Made by a program: the position numbers and the translations under genes. Positions 21,095-32,985 of a stretch of 64,000 nt of DNA are shown piece by piece; within the stretch, counting starts at the first letter, position 1, and the number at the start of each line of letters is the position of its first letter. Origin of the DNA: Acytostelium subglobosum LB1 (Eukaryota; Evosea; Eumycetozoa; Acytosteliales; Acytosteliaceae). The DNA is taken from positions 1 through 64,000 of the forward strand of contig NW_012236522.1 of NCBI RefSeq assembly GCF_000787575.1, in the 5' to 3' direction. A model generated the notes under the pieces. That model was not told the origin of the DNA and ran no database searches. It was given only the letters and a program-made list of their open reading frames with translations.

Positions 21095-23436
21095 ATGCCG
21101 TCATCATCATCAACACCAACAACAACACCTCCAAATATCGGTTCAAGTTCGCTATACCTGAGTAAGGCTGTGAACGACTCTTATCAAATCGTCGCCAAGA
21201 TTGGCGAGGGTATATCAGGGTAAGCTATTTAATAATCAAATCAATCAAATCAATTAATATCGACCGGTCGATCGATCAACCGGTGAGTGGCGACCAGTCT
21301 GTTTGAAGAGTCGCGGCAATACATGGGATTGGCCTGGCCACATCACATTTCCTATCTCTATCTCTCTCTCGCTTTCCTCGCTCTTTGGTTGGATTGGTTG
21401 CAAACCCGAGTTGATCGTACACATGGCGGTGTGTTGGTGGTGACGCTGGATGGTTGGACATCATTTGATTAATCATTCTTTGACTGGACCATTCTTTATA
21501 TATCCCCTTTCTCCCCATTCTCCCTTCTTCTCTCGTTCTCTCTCCCTCTCTACAAATACATCAGCTCCGTCTACAAGGCCATTAAATTGGACACCAATGA
21601 GATGGTAGCCCTAAAGAACTTCAAGACAGGAAAGGAGAGCGAGCGTGCCTCCAAGGAGGAGTGCCACCTGCTGATGCAGCTCAAGCACATCCCGCACATC
21701 ACACCCATCATTGATATCGTCACTTCACCCGCCGAATACCAGTACAACATCGTGTTCCCATACTTTGAGCACGACCTCTCGGGTCTGCTGAGCGAGCACC
21801 GCCTGTGCATCCCGCAGGTCAAGTGCTACTTCTTGCAGCTGCTCAACGGCATCAGCGAGATACACAAGAGCGGCGTCATGCACCGCGACATCAAGGCGGC
21901 CAACATCCTGGTCAACAACAAGGGTTCGCTCTACATTGGCGACCTGGGCACGGCCACCTCATATGTCGCGCGCTCTGTCTTCTCAAGCAAGGTCGTCACA
22001 CTCTGGTACCGTCCTCCCGAGCTCCTCTTGGGTGCCACTCAATACGGTCCAGAGGTTGATATGTGGTCAATAGGGTAAGTGTCCTTTTATACTCTCTATC
22101 CCTCTCTCTATACTCTCCTTCTGCTCTATGTTCTCCTCTTCTTTATTCTCTCTCCTCTACTCTATGTTCTCCCCTCTCCCCTCTCGCATCTCCTTCTCCA
22201 TGTTCTCTATCTCTCTATCTCTCTCTCCCCGACATCAATAGATGGCAACGCATCTCTCCGTTTGGGCATCACCTGCGCAGCTCCTTCAATGGGTCAAGTT
22301 GGCAAAGGATAATCGATTGGACCATATGGACAATGCATTGCTACTCTTCAAAGGGCTTCACAATGTGTACATCGTCGCTAACATCACTCAATCAATCATT
22401 CAATCACTGATCACAGATGTGTTCTAATTGAGATGGCTACATCACGTAACTTCCTACCTGCCAACGACGAGTTGCAACAGATCGAGGCGATATGCCAGCT
22501 TTGTGGCACTCCAACCGAGTCCATTTGGGAAGGTGTATCCGACCTCCCCAACTACCATTGGTTGTCAAACCTCCCAGTCTACCCAAGCAAGCTGAGATCA
22601 ATCTTCAAATTGTAAGTCCACTTTATCAATCATCATCATGATGAGCCAACAAATGATGAATATGTTCTAACACGTTGTCTTGTCAACTCATCATTAGCTT
22701 CTCTGAAGACTTTATTGATTTACTCGAAGGCCTGCTCACTCTCAATCCAAAGAAGCGTCTGACTGCCGAGCAAGCACTACAATCGCCATTCTTTACAATG
22801 GAGCCATTGCCATTCGAGCAAGAGAAGATGCCAGGCTACCAACCAATACATGTACTTGAGGCAATCCAGAAGAGACTAAAACAACAACAGACACAACAAC
22901 CACAACAGACACAATCACAATCACAACAACAACCAAACACAACCGTACCATCACAAACAATCCAACCATTTGATAAGAAGACAATCAATCTGGATACTCA
23001 ATCACAGAACAATGCCAACGCCACCGCTACATCATCAACACAACCAAACACTTTGAAGCGCTCTCTGGACCTGGTCAACGACATTCGCAACTACTGCACC
23101 AGTGAGACGGACGACGAGAATGACTACGAGTCGATCGACGACAGTGAGATAGAGTTCTACACTGATGACGATGACGAGGAGGTCGACGACGAGGACGACG
23201 TATACTCTGAAGAGGAGGACAGTGACTACGAGTACTACGCCGTGGCTCATGAGCAACAACAGCAATTGGCACATCACAACCGTATGCGTCAGCTGCAAAG
23301 CGTCGCCGTTGACATTGACTCTGCAGGCAACCCCGCCAACCCATTCCTACAGCCAGCCAAGAAGCAGCGCACCTCATCCTCAGTCTCAACCACACTCGGT
23401 AGTTGCAGCAACAGGATTGACATCCCAATCCACTAA
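21095..23436 (+). CDS. CDK-like (CMGC) protein kinase with DLG motif and acidic tail
   Basis: Four exons: 21095-21219, 21565-22074, 22417-22611 and 22698-23436; 522 residues. Kinase features are the Gly loop GEGISGSV, VALKNF (ATP lysine), HRDIKAANILV, GDLGTAT in place of DFG, VVTLWYRPPELLLG, and a CMGC insert (GTPTESIWEGV...LPNY). The fold and VTLWYRxPELLLG point to the cyclin-dependent kinase family (CDK9/10/12-like), but the cyclin-binding PSTAIRE helix is not recognisable (ERASKEECHLL). All catalytic residues are present. The C-terminal ~170 residues are Gln-rich, then highly acidic (DDDDEEVDDEDD), then basic. Intron 2 is unusually long (342 bp). Which CDK class it belongs to is uncertain. 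Confidence 0.88.
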
Positions 23437-24274
23437 GCAATGGTGGCAGTCAAGTGTAGCAGCAGTTTTCCAAGTCGTTGTAGTAGTCAATCAATCAATG
23501 AGTTTGGCAAGTCATGGCAAGGCAAGGCAAGGCTGCTACAGGTATCAAGTCGACTGTGCGACCTCATGGATGTCTGGATGGTATGGACTGCGATTCAGTT
23601 CCTCTCCACGTCCAAGCATCAACTCGGTGGCGGCGCATATCCGCTTCAGCACCGGTCGGCTAAATAAACCCGTTGTGTGAGTGTGCTCGCATGCTTGCGC
23701 ACACAAAGGGTCACTCGCACTCGTTCTAACAACTCGCCAGACATGTCTGGTTGCTTGCCCTAAGTTGAGGACCGGGACACTGAGATGAAATTTCGGGACA
23801 AAGGTTTGATCAAGATAATGTGGGGTGAATGATCAAAAGACGAAGAAAAAAGGAGGAGGTCAAAGTGAATGGGGTACCTCAGGGCAGGTCCAACCCTCCT
23901 TCATGAACTACATCATCAAACAAACCATCAATCTCACACAAACACTCAAAGATCCCAAACTAATTTAATTTAAATATTTGTTTCCTTTGATGGGGCCATC
24001 AATGACTAATTTTTTGGTAGGTGTGTAGGTCGAAGTTGATCAGCTTCACGAAGTCCATCCACTTAACACTTTCATTCTCTTATTCATTATCATCATCATC
24101 ATCAACATAATATATTTTTTTGTAAAGGTAATAATAATAATAATAATAATAATTACTCACTGGTTTGGTTGTTGGCAAGCCAGGTAATGGTAATCAGTTT
24201 TAACTAACCATGAACCATTGATCAATATCTTCTTCTTTATAGATCTTTTAAAAACAACAACATAACATAACATA
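23437..24274. other. Intergenic region, 0.8 kb
   Basis: Downstream of the kinase gene and upstream of porin. It contains (ATA)n at 24130-24152 and an AT-rich leader with repeated CATAA before the porin ATG. No gene seen. Confidence 0.5.
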
Positions 24275-25773
24275 ATGTCGAACCCAGGAGTTTACGCTGA
24301 TTTGGTCAAGATCCCATCCGGTAGGTAATCAACTTCATATGAAGTAGCTGTTGTAGGAGTAGGAGAAGGAGGAGTAGTGTCACACATTGCGGTCTTGATG
24401 ATGATCATCAACCTTGCGCAGTTCAACAACATCAACACACATATTATCATGACGACAATGATGACCACCAAAAAAAAAATCAAATCGGAGGCGACCCTGG
24501 GACTGAACTTTGCGACCCAACTTCATACCAAACAAAAGAAATCGATAATGAGCAAGAGGTGCAGAGGAAGTCGACTACAATGATTAGACAGATGTGGACT
24601 TGGATGATCCACAGGCCTTCAAGACAAAGAATGAGTGATCAATGTTACTGACCCAATCAATCAACCAACCATTCAATCAATCAATCAATAATAGATTTCC
24701 TCAAGAAGGATTACCCAGAGACCCAACAAATCGAGGTCACCGAGAATGTTTCTGGATACCCAGTCGTAGGTTAATCGATCAATCAATCAATCACACGCCC
24801 ACACTCATCCATGAATGATGAGTTGTGATGGCTTGTTTGCCAGAACACCCACACTTACATACTTTCTCATTCTTCCAAACGCATCTAGTCTTTGATCAAC
24901 ACCCTCACCCGCAAGCAAGACGGCTCTGTCCTCTTCAACTTCAACCCAAAGATCAACCTCGGCAAGCAGTTCCAGAACGGTCTGCTCAGCGTCAACGTTG
25001 ACACTGCCAAGAACGCCAAGGGAGAGCTCACCTTCAACACCCTTGCCCCAGGTCTCAAGGCCGTCCTCACCGTAAGTGTCAAAGGCAACAAAAAAAGTGG
25101 CGGAGGTGGTGGCAGTAGTGGGCCGTTGCAGGGGCGTCTTGCATTGCACCACAATACTAGCTTCTTTGGAGGTTGTTGTCGAATGCGCTCGAAACTGATC
25201 ATTGATCCGTCATCACTATTATCATCATCATCACAGGTCGACTCGAACTCTGCCCAGACCGAGCTCCAATACAAGAAGGATGCCGTCGCCTTGACTGCCA
25301 TCATCCGCTCCAACAAGAAGTTCACTGCCTCTGCAGTGTTTGGATACCAGCAGTTCTCGCTCGGTTTGTTGGCCAACGTCAACGCCCAGAGCCAGGAGGT
25401 CGAGGGACTCGAGGGAACTCTCCTGTACAGACGCGAGGGTTTGTTGATTGGTCTGTCACCAAAGAACAAGGGCCAGAACTTGGCCATCACCTTGTTCGAC
25501 AGAGTCAACGCCCGTCTCGCCATTGGTGCCGACATCAACGTCGACATGAAGAAGCTGGACGCCGTCCCCAAGTTGACCATTGGCTCACAGTACTTTGTTG
25601 ACAGCAAGTCATTCCTCAAGGTCAAGGTTGACCAGGACCTCAGAATCGGTCTGGGCTACACTGTCCCAGTCAACGACACCACCAAGGTCCAGCTCGGCCT
25701 CAGCGTCAACTCCAAGGACCTCTCTGTCGAGGGCAAGCACACCTTTGGTTTCAACGTCACCTTGGCTCTCTAA
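24275..25773 (+). CDS. porA: Mitochondrial outer-membrane porin (VDAC)
   Basis: Four exons: 24275-24320, 24695-24765, 24889-25071 and 25237-25773; in-phase GT-AG junctions give 278 residues, the usual VDAC length. The start MSNPGVYADLVKIPS, the run of alternating beta-strand segments, and the C-terminal KVQLGLSVNS...HTFGFNVTL (near the mitochondrial porin signature) identify it. It forms the 19-strand channel for metabolites and ions across the outer mitochondrial membrane. Intron 1 is long (374 bp). Intron 3 (165 bp) has a length divisible by three and no in-frame stop, so its retention would insert 55 residues. Codon use is strongly G/C-ending, consistent with abundant expression. Confidence 0.93.
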
Positions 25774-27858
25774 AGTTGCCTATGGCGCGTGGATAACAAC
25801 AACCAAAGACAAGAAACAACTGCGAATCCATCCAGATAATACAATAAACTCCTGTTTACTACTAGAGTTCTGATTTGGAATGGTCCCAGTCACACACAAT
25901 CAATGTCAGTTCGGCCTTTCAAAGATGTCGTGTCCCATACCAACCATGGGCAGTTCATTGATCTTTAGACCATGTGAGGTCCTCACAATAGCCGCTAATG
26001 ATCATCATTCAATGAATTCCTTGGACTAAAGCATGACAGCCAATCAAACCCCTGACAAACCTACGAACACTCTCTTGTTCTTGAACCCTCTTCACCCCAC
26101 ACGAAAGATCAATCAACCGACATCTTATCACACCACACACACATAATCAAACATTCAATCACACATATAATTCACTTCACTGCCGACCTATATCAACTAC
26201 ATATATTCACTCTGTCAACTTGAGTGTACGTTGAACAAAGTATTGTTGTTGTTCAATTAATAATAACAAACAACAACGAGAGATGTGGTGATCAATTCTA
26301 ATATCAGCCTGGATGAGGACAGGACGCCAGTGAAGTTGGTTGGGTCGTTGGTGGTTCTGGACCAACATGTCTAAACAAGATCAACAACATCATCATACGA
26401 CATCATCATCATCACCAATATATTATTAATATCCAGGCATCCATCGAACAACATCATACTTCTACATCACAGAATATCGGGAACTATCATCCATCATCTT
26501 CTTCAAATCGACCAGTAATCTAAAGGTAAGATCTCATAATCTAATAATAGTGGACCATTTTTGTTTGTTCCTCTAGAAGAGGTTACTTTGCAACATCATA
26601 GTCGTCATCATCATCACCATCATCCAACCAAAGTCAACAACGATCGTTGGTGGTGTTCACACCGAAGCCAACAAACACAACACAAACAACATCACACAAC
26701 ACCACGACATGCACCCTGCCCTAAACGTCATTGCTTCCATATCGGTGATTGAGGCCAGCGATCCACCCAACCAGAATGGTGCATCATTGTCAGATTAGCC
26801 CTCAAGTCACGGCAACTTATCCGCAATTATCATAATCTGCCGCCCCACACTTCGATTGTTTCTCGATGGGCACTTTCCATCTTTTCGTTGTTGTGGAGGG
26901 ACGCGGACAGTGGTTGGTCTGCCATCAGGATAACCAATGCGGACGCGTCTATGGGGGCGTTCCATTTCCAAGTTCACACTCTCACACTCATTCACATCGC
27001 TGTTGGCAAGCGCAGATGACGGCGACACCACTCTCATGGTTCACACACCTAGTTGTTTTTGCTCGAGGCAACAATACAAAACCGAACGATTGTAGCCCAC
27101 CCCCACCCCCCATGTTGGCTGGTCCTCCCCCAGAGGCCCAATTTCATGGTCCATGAGGCCTAACCGACATTGACGACAAATATATCCAGACACTCTCACA
27201 CCCATACCAAGGTCATCACATCTGTCTTCTTCTTCACACAATGTTGTTCTCACAATAGTGAACCAACCACTCGTGAGTAAGTTGAACGACATTTATTTGA
27301 TATTAATTTGTTGAGGATCCGTACTCGTACCTCTAACTTCCACTTTGAGCTTGTTGTCCATATTGTCCACTTCCAGACCTCAGTGGCCTGAGCAACACCG
27401 CCACCAACAAAACAGTAACACCCGACAGACATTCCATTTGTTAAATTCAATACCAACTTATAATCACCCAAGTTCACTCCCTACCTACCTAAACTAATAA
27501 TTGAATGTAATTACATCGTTTACATCCACAATTCATTCATTTCCATACCATACCACACAACTCCATTCATCACTCAAACTCACAACCCAAACACAATCTT
27601 CACTTCAACAATCCATTCAATCAATCCTTTCAATCAATCAATTAAGACGATAAACGACGAGAACAATACCCGCTGGCAAACTTTGGATATTAATACCTCT
27701 TCTCTGCTTTCCACGTTCTCTTTTAAACCGCCTACATTAGGATTGTTTGACATTTTACACAATTAATTAATTATTAATAGCCCCTTTATTTATATACTGT
27801 ATCACTACATTACCAATAATTTTATATACCAGTAATAATACCAATACATACATTAACC
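25774..27858. other. Long upstream region of the CudA-family gene
   Basis: About 2 kb without a convincing gene. It contains CAT/CAAC runs near 26380-26480 and 26600-26630 and A/T-rich DNA at 27480-27850. Short frames at 26561-27477 lack coding character. Its length suits an extended developmental promoter; I could not identify specific binding sites. Confidence 0.45.
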
Positions 27859-27988
27859 GTAAGTGTTAGTTAGGTTTACTCTGCAGCCATACACATATGG
27901 AAATTCCAGTTTCCAGTGTGACAGGATGTCAAACCACAGGGTTGTGCGGGCAAACCACTAACCACCGAATCAACACTCCCCCATACAG
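27859..27988 (+). other. Probable 5'UTR intron ending at the start codon
   Basis: A GTAAGTGTTAGT donor at 27859 and a CCCATACAG acceptor at 27986-27988 lie directly before the ATG at 27989. The spacing (130 bp) and splice consensus match the other introns here. Inferred from sequence only. Confidence 0.45.
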
Positions 27989-29425
27989 ATGTACCTGTCA
28001 CCACTTGTTAAGCAAGCTGATGGTGCCGTGTCACCATCGTGGAGCAAGCTTCAGCCACTGCTGGAGAACTCCATCCTGAAGAAGGAAATCTCGGGCGTTG
28101 AGCAGGGCCTCGACATCCTCTTGTCCTGGTTCGAGAACATCACAAAGAGCGTCGACAAGATCAACGCCTTCAAGCAAATCGTTGGTCTCAACCCCGATGT
28201 TAGGAAGCAAAACGGTCTGTCGGCATCGACCTCGTCGATCAACGACCTGACCGCCCAAAAGAAGAGAGGCCTGGTTGCTGGCGGCAGCGACGTCGAGTCG
28301 TTCGACTTTAGCAACAACAAGCGCATGAGAGTCTCGCGTCTACTGTGCAGCGAGGAGTTCTCAGACAACAAGTCCGAGGAGGAGAACTCAGAGGAGGAGC
28401 CATACAGCTTCGACAGCGAGTCGCCAGAGGACGCAGACTACCCCGCAAGCGACGGCGAGCAAATGGAGGACGCCAGCCCATACAAGGGACTCAGAAGAGC
28501 CTCGTGCAACGACATTCTCGTCGGAAAGAACGCCGGTCAATCACTACTCTCCATGAACCAGAAGTCGGCCGTGGCCGCAGTCGTCAACGGCATCGCACCA
28601 ACACCCAAGCAGTTGATGATCATCCGTGAGAAGATGATCGACTACACATCAAAGAACCCCGCCGAGACCACACCCAGCTGCATCCAGATCGTCCAGCAGC
28701 CATCCACAAAGATCGTCTGGAAGAATCGTCGTCTCGACACTCCATTCAAGGTCAAGTTGGACATCAAGGCCGCAAGCCAGATCGCCAACCAGAACCTCTC
28801 GGTCGCCAACGTCGTCGCACTTGGCATCCTCACTGACCACAAGGGCAAGTTGCAGATCGACTCTGTCGAGAACTTTGCCGAGTCATTCAACGCACAGGGT
28901 CTGGCCGTATTCCAGGGACTCAAGATGACCAAGGGAACCTGGGGAAAGGAGTGGTCGCTGACCTTCATCGTGGTCACTCGCCCATCCAACTCATACAACA
29001 ACTCAATGATCATCTCTGTTTCCAAGCCTGCCCCAATCGTTGTCAAGACCCGCAAGAACCCACAAATCAGACACAGCTACTCCAGCGCAGCCGGTGTCCA
29101 GCTGGGGATGCTCAACTCCCCCAGCGAGTCATCCAGCCCGGAGACCTCCCCAATGATGGGACCATCCCAACCAAAGACTAGAATGCCACCCTTTGCCCCA
29201 CTGATCAACAAGAACTTTGCCAACCTCGAGTCTGGCAGCAGCACACCACCCGCCGGCGCCAAGAAGGAGGGCGGACGCTTCCCCCAAGACGAGATGGACA
29301 GTTTGTTGTGGGCAGCCGAGATCAAGCAACGTGAGTCCTCAGACAATGAGCCAGAGATCATTTCAGGAAACAAGTACTCGTCCCTTGTTCTGAGTCCTCA
29401 GAACAAGCCAGTGTCTACTCGCTAG
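27989..29425 (+). CDS. cudA: CudA-family transcription factor
   Basis: A single coding exon of 478 residues. Residues ~105-170 form a Ser/Glu-rich acidic stretch. The core (about 190-345) contains AVAAVVNGIAPTPKQL, WKNRRLDTPFKVKLDI, NLSVANVVALGIL and WGKEWSLTFIVVTRPS, which I recognise as the CudA DNA-binding core, distantly related to the STAT DNA-binding region. The C-terminal ~110 residues are Pro/Ser-rich. In D. discoideum CudA is a nuclear regulator needed for culmination and prespore gene expression, and SpaA is a related sporulation factor. I call the family with good confidence, but which paralogue this is remains open. It starts right after a probable 5'UTR intron; a 16-bp palindrome lies 52 bp past the stop. 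Confidence 0.72.
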   Translation: MYLSPLVKQADGAVSPSWSKLQPLLENSILKKEISGVEQGLDILLSWFENITKSVDKINAFKQIVGLNPDVRKQNGLSASTSSINDLTAQKKRGLVAGGSDVESFDFSNNKRMRVSRLLCSEEFSDNKSEEENSEEEPYSFDSESPEDADYPASDGEQMEDASPYKGLRRASCNDILVGKNAGQSLLSMNQKSAVAAVVNGIAPTPKQLMIIREKMIDYTSKNPAETTPSCIQIVQQPSTKIVWKNRRLDTPFKVKLDIKAASQIANQNLSVANVVALGILTDHKGKLQIDSVENFAESFNAQGLAVFQGLKMTKGTWGKEWSLTFIVVTRPSNSYNNSMIISVSKPAPIVVKTRKNPQIRHSYSSAAGVQLGMLNSPSESSSPETSPMMGPSQPKTRMPPFAPLINKNFANLESGSSTPPAGAKKEGGRFPQDEMDSLLWAAEIKQRESSDNEPEIISGNKYSSLVLSPQNKPVSTR

Positions 29426-30583
29426 CGCGTCGCCACACCCTGGGCATACCATCCCGTTGTATTATATATAGATATATACTACCATGGTAGTAGTCACGGG
29501 TGATAGGCGGAGGTGCTAGCAAGTCATTCACAATGTACATTACTTTGTACTCTCTCTCACTCATTCACTCAATCACTCACTTGTGTGTGTGTTAGTTCGC
29601 GGCCTGCCGCGCACCATGCCCACATGATCACCACCCACTCAACCTTTCAACCATCCATCCAATGCCTTGCCAATGCTGATTTAATGACAAACCTTATTGC
29701 CGACAATAGTGGAGTTTAATTCAAACATCTTGGTCAAAGTCAACCATCACCAACCTGCCTGACTTCCAGCCTGCCACCCCACCACCTTCTCACTTGTACT
29801 ACCATGCTACCTACCCTACCCTACCCTACTTCCCTCTTTAATAAAATCACCATGCTTGACTAAATATCTCTTGAAGAGTATTCCCTTCCTCTTGTGTCTG
29901 GATCCAGCCAGGTTATATATATTTTGATACGACAGCCTGGCTGGATGGAAACAACAGTTAGTTACAGACCAAGACTGACTACATCAGATTATTAATGCAT
30001 GGAACTCCCCAACCTGGTTGGACAAATGTCCTTCCATGTCTCCCCCTAATGACATGCGTTGATACTATCAAACCATTGTCCTCCACAATCGTAATAGATT
30101 CATTCATTCATCTTTTGGATTATTGGTCAAGGTTGTATGTCCACATCATCAACCACACTCCACAAAGTGATCAAGTGTGTGAGTGAGTGAATCAATCAAT
30201 TAAACTATTATTTATTCATTCAAGACAGTCACATGATTGAGTCGAGTATATCTCTATCTCTCACTCTACCACTACCACATGATGTCTGATCAATCCACAT
30301 CAAGACATCTACAAACGTGGATAATGGGATGCGTGTGTTTCATCCATAACACTATGCGGATTGTTGCAATCACATGACATGACTGTTGTTGATGTACTGG
30401 ACATGCATCACACTCTATCAATTAATCAATCAACTAATCAACTAATCAATCAATCAATCAATATATCTCTGTCTCCGATTGATCATCTATATATTATGTC
30501 GTAGGTGTATTCTTGGTGGATGATCCAATCAAACACTACCTAACTCATTCAATCCATCAACCAATCAGATACATAACATAATA
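29426..30583. other. Intergenic region with palindrome and 11-bp inverted repeat
   Basis: Holds a perfect 16-bp palindrome (TACTACCATGGTAGTA, 29477-29492), a CCCTA run (29812-29830), and an 11-bp inverted repeat (29902-29912 against 29936-29946, arm ATCCAGCCAGG, 23-nt loop). (CAAT)n runs occur at 30185-30200 and 30420-30462. No gene seen. Confidence 0.55.
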
Positions 30584-32866
30584 ATGAATACATCAACATC
30601 ATCATCATCATTGAATGTAGAGTTGGAAAGGCCAACACAACGAGATTGTTATCTAAGTGTAAAGGTGTTTGAGGCTAGATCACTACCAGATGGAAGACTT
30701 AGGAAGAAGGACAGTAGTGCCAGAAGTGGCAAATCATTCAAACTAGCACATAACATATTGAGCGAACTATCATCGCCCAACCTGATGAACTTCTCGGACA
30801 CCACAGATCCATACTGCATCGTCCACATTGGCAAAGATGGACAACGTACTCGAACCATACCCAAGAAGCTCAATCCATTCTGGTGTGAAGAGTTCCATTT
30901 GTAAGTTCACCAAGTTGGAGTAATGGATGGATGTTGTGGAGTTGATTGACTAATTGTATCATACAACAGGGAGGTGATGGATCCAGACATTGATAAATTG
31001 TTGATATCAGTTATGGATGAGAAGAAGTATAGTAATGATGAGAAGATAGGTAGGATAGTTATACCTATCAATACATTGATCGATCAGAAGGAAAGAGAAT
31101 TATGGTATCCTATTCAACCTCCGACTGGATCAAAGAAGTTGCCACAAGTTCAACTCAACCTTACACTCAAACAAGTTACAATCCATGATGCAGCGATGCC
31201 TGGATATCTAAGTTGGAAAGGTATGTGGCCTCCCCATCCATATCCCTCATACCCATCATTCGATCACTCACTCACCCGATCAATCAATCAAATAGCAATA
31301 TGTACAAATCATATTAGAGGAGAGATTGGAAGTGGATTATTCATTAATTGGAATGTCCGCTCAAAGAAGGGAGATATTGTGATTGAGCAGATTGACTTGC
31401 CTTGGGATAGTGTGGCCAAAGATGGTGTGCGAGTGGAACTGAAAGAGGCGATAGACACAATCAATGTGTTATTATGGAGGATGGAATCAAAGCAAGATCA
31501 ACAAGTTGGAAGCAGCAGTGGTAGCAGTAGCAGTAGTAGTAGCAGCAGTAGTACAGTACCACCACCAGTTATTCCAACACGTAGTAGATCTGGCACATTC
31601 ATAACGGACCATTTCACACCTTCTGGACAGGCCAAGGCAAGATCAGTATCCAACTCATCTCTGTCATACTCCCCACAGCACGGCCATGGCCATGTTAACG
31701 ACCATGATAGTGGAGGTGCCAACATAGAGGAGCCAGTACTAATTGGTGTTGGTACAATATCTGCTGCATACCTTGATATTGACAAACCAAATGATCTTTG
31801 GGTCACACTGTATCCAAGATTGTCAACGGAGAATAAGTTGGGCGATGTGCGACTAAAGCTCAAGTACTCTGAAGAGGTGGTCCTCCCACTCCAATCATAC
31901 ATGCCATTGCTTCGCCTGCTTCAGAATGAGCGATTGACACTGGTACACATACTTAGCAACACGAGTAGCAATAGAGAGCAGCTGGCCAGCATCCTGATAA
32001 GAGTGTTTGAGAAGAGTGATCGATGTGTCTCATTGATCACCAGTCTGACCGACAAGGAGATAGAGATAACGGACAACCCAGACATTATATTCCGCGGCAA
32101 CTCATTGGCTACCAAGAGTCTGGACCTGTACATGAAGCTCATTGGCCTCAAGTATCTTGCTGGCACGGTTGGCCCGCTCGTCAAGAAGATTGTAAAGGCC
32201 AACAAATCATGTGAGATCGACCCCACCAAGATGGCCAAAGGCGAGGACGTCAAGAAGAATGGCAAGACACTACTCAAGTATGTTCGCGAGATGTCCAGGG
32301 CAATATTCGCGTCGATCGATCGTTGTCCAAAGCCAATGCGTCAGATATTCAGTGCGATCCAAAGCAAAGTGCGACTGCGCTATCCCTCAGATGAGATCAC
32401 CAAGTACACTGCGGTGGGAGGCTTCATATTCCTGCGTCTGATGTGCCCGGCCATCATGGCGCCCAAGCTATTCGGTCTGACACTCGATCATCCCAACATC
32501 AAGACCACTCGAACACTCATACTCGTTGCCAAGTCATTGCAGAACCTTGCCAATCTCGTGGAGTTTAGTGATTACAAAGAAGACTTTATGAAGGATATGA
32601 ACTTGTTTGTGGCCGACAACATTGGCACGATGAAGACCTTCATCAACACACTGTCCACGGTACCAGTTGACAACTGTCCGCCAGGCGAGCTGGCCAGTCC
32701 CATCGTGCTGGAGAAGGAGTTGGCCAGTCTCCACCGTCTTCTGGCCAAGCACCAAGATGAGATGCGCGCCGCCTGTCATCAGACCTCCACCGAAGAGGTC
32801 GAGTCCCTTATGATACTAGACAAAGTGTTAAAGATCCTTGATGAGGAGATATCAGAGCTTCGTTGA
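30584..32866 (+). CDS. C2-domain Ras GTPase-activating protein (C2GAP type)
   Basis: Exons 30584-30900, 30970-31220 and 31296-32866 give 712 residues. An N-terminal C2 domain (about 22-165: VKVFEARSLPDG...DTTDPYCIVHIG...LNPFWCEEFHLEV) is followed by a Ser tract near residue 262 and a RasGAP domain (about 415-645) with the arginine-finger region IIFRGNSLATK (near 455) and the FLRLMCPAIMAPKLFGL motif (near 568). The C2 domain should bind membranes in a calcium- or lipid-dependent way and the GAP domain stimulates GTP hydrolysis on Ras or Rap; dictyostelid C2GAPs tune Ras signalling in chemotaxis. The middle intron (75 bp) is open in frame, but its CAATCAATCAAATAG end is typical of introns here. 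Confidence 0.92.
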
Positions 32867-32985
32867 ATAAATAAATATGATATATAGTGTTTAAGGAAGT
32901 TGTTGTGTGCCCTCTCATGGTTGAGCGTCTGGATGCGCTATTACCACACCAGCCAGTGGCCGCATTAATATAAATATCGAACAAG

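Noticed and set aside
24885-25625. 246-codon minus-strand frame
   Set aside because: Antisense shadow of porin exons.
29812-29830. CCCTA tandem run resembling a telomeric repeat
   Set aside because: Only about three and a half units, interior to a gene-rich region, and unlike known dictyostelid telomeric repeats.
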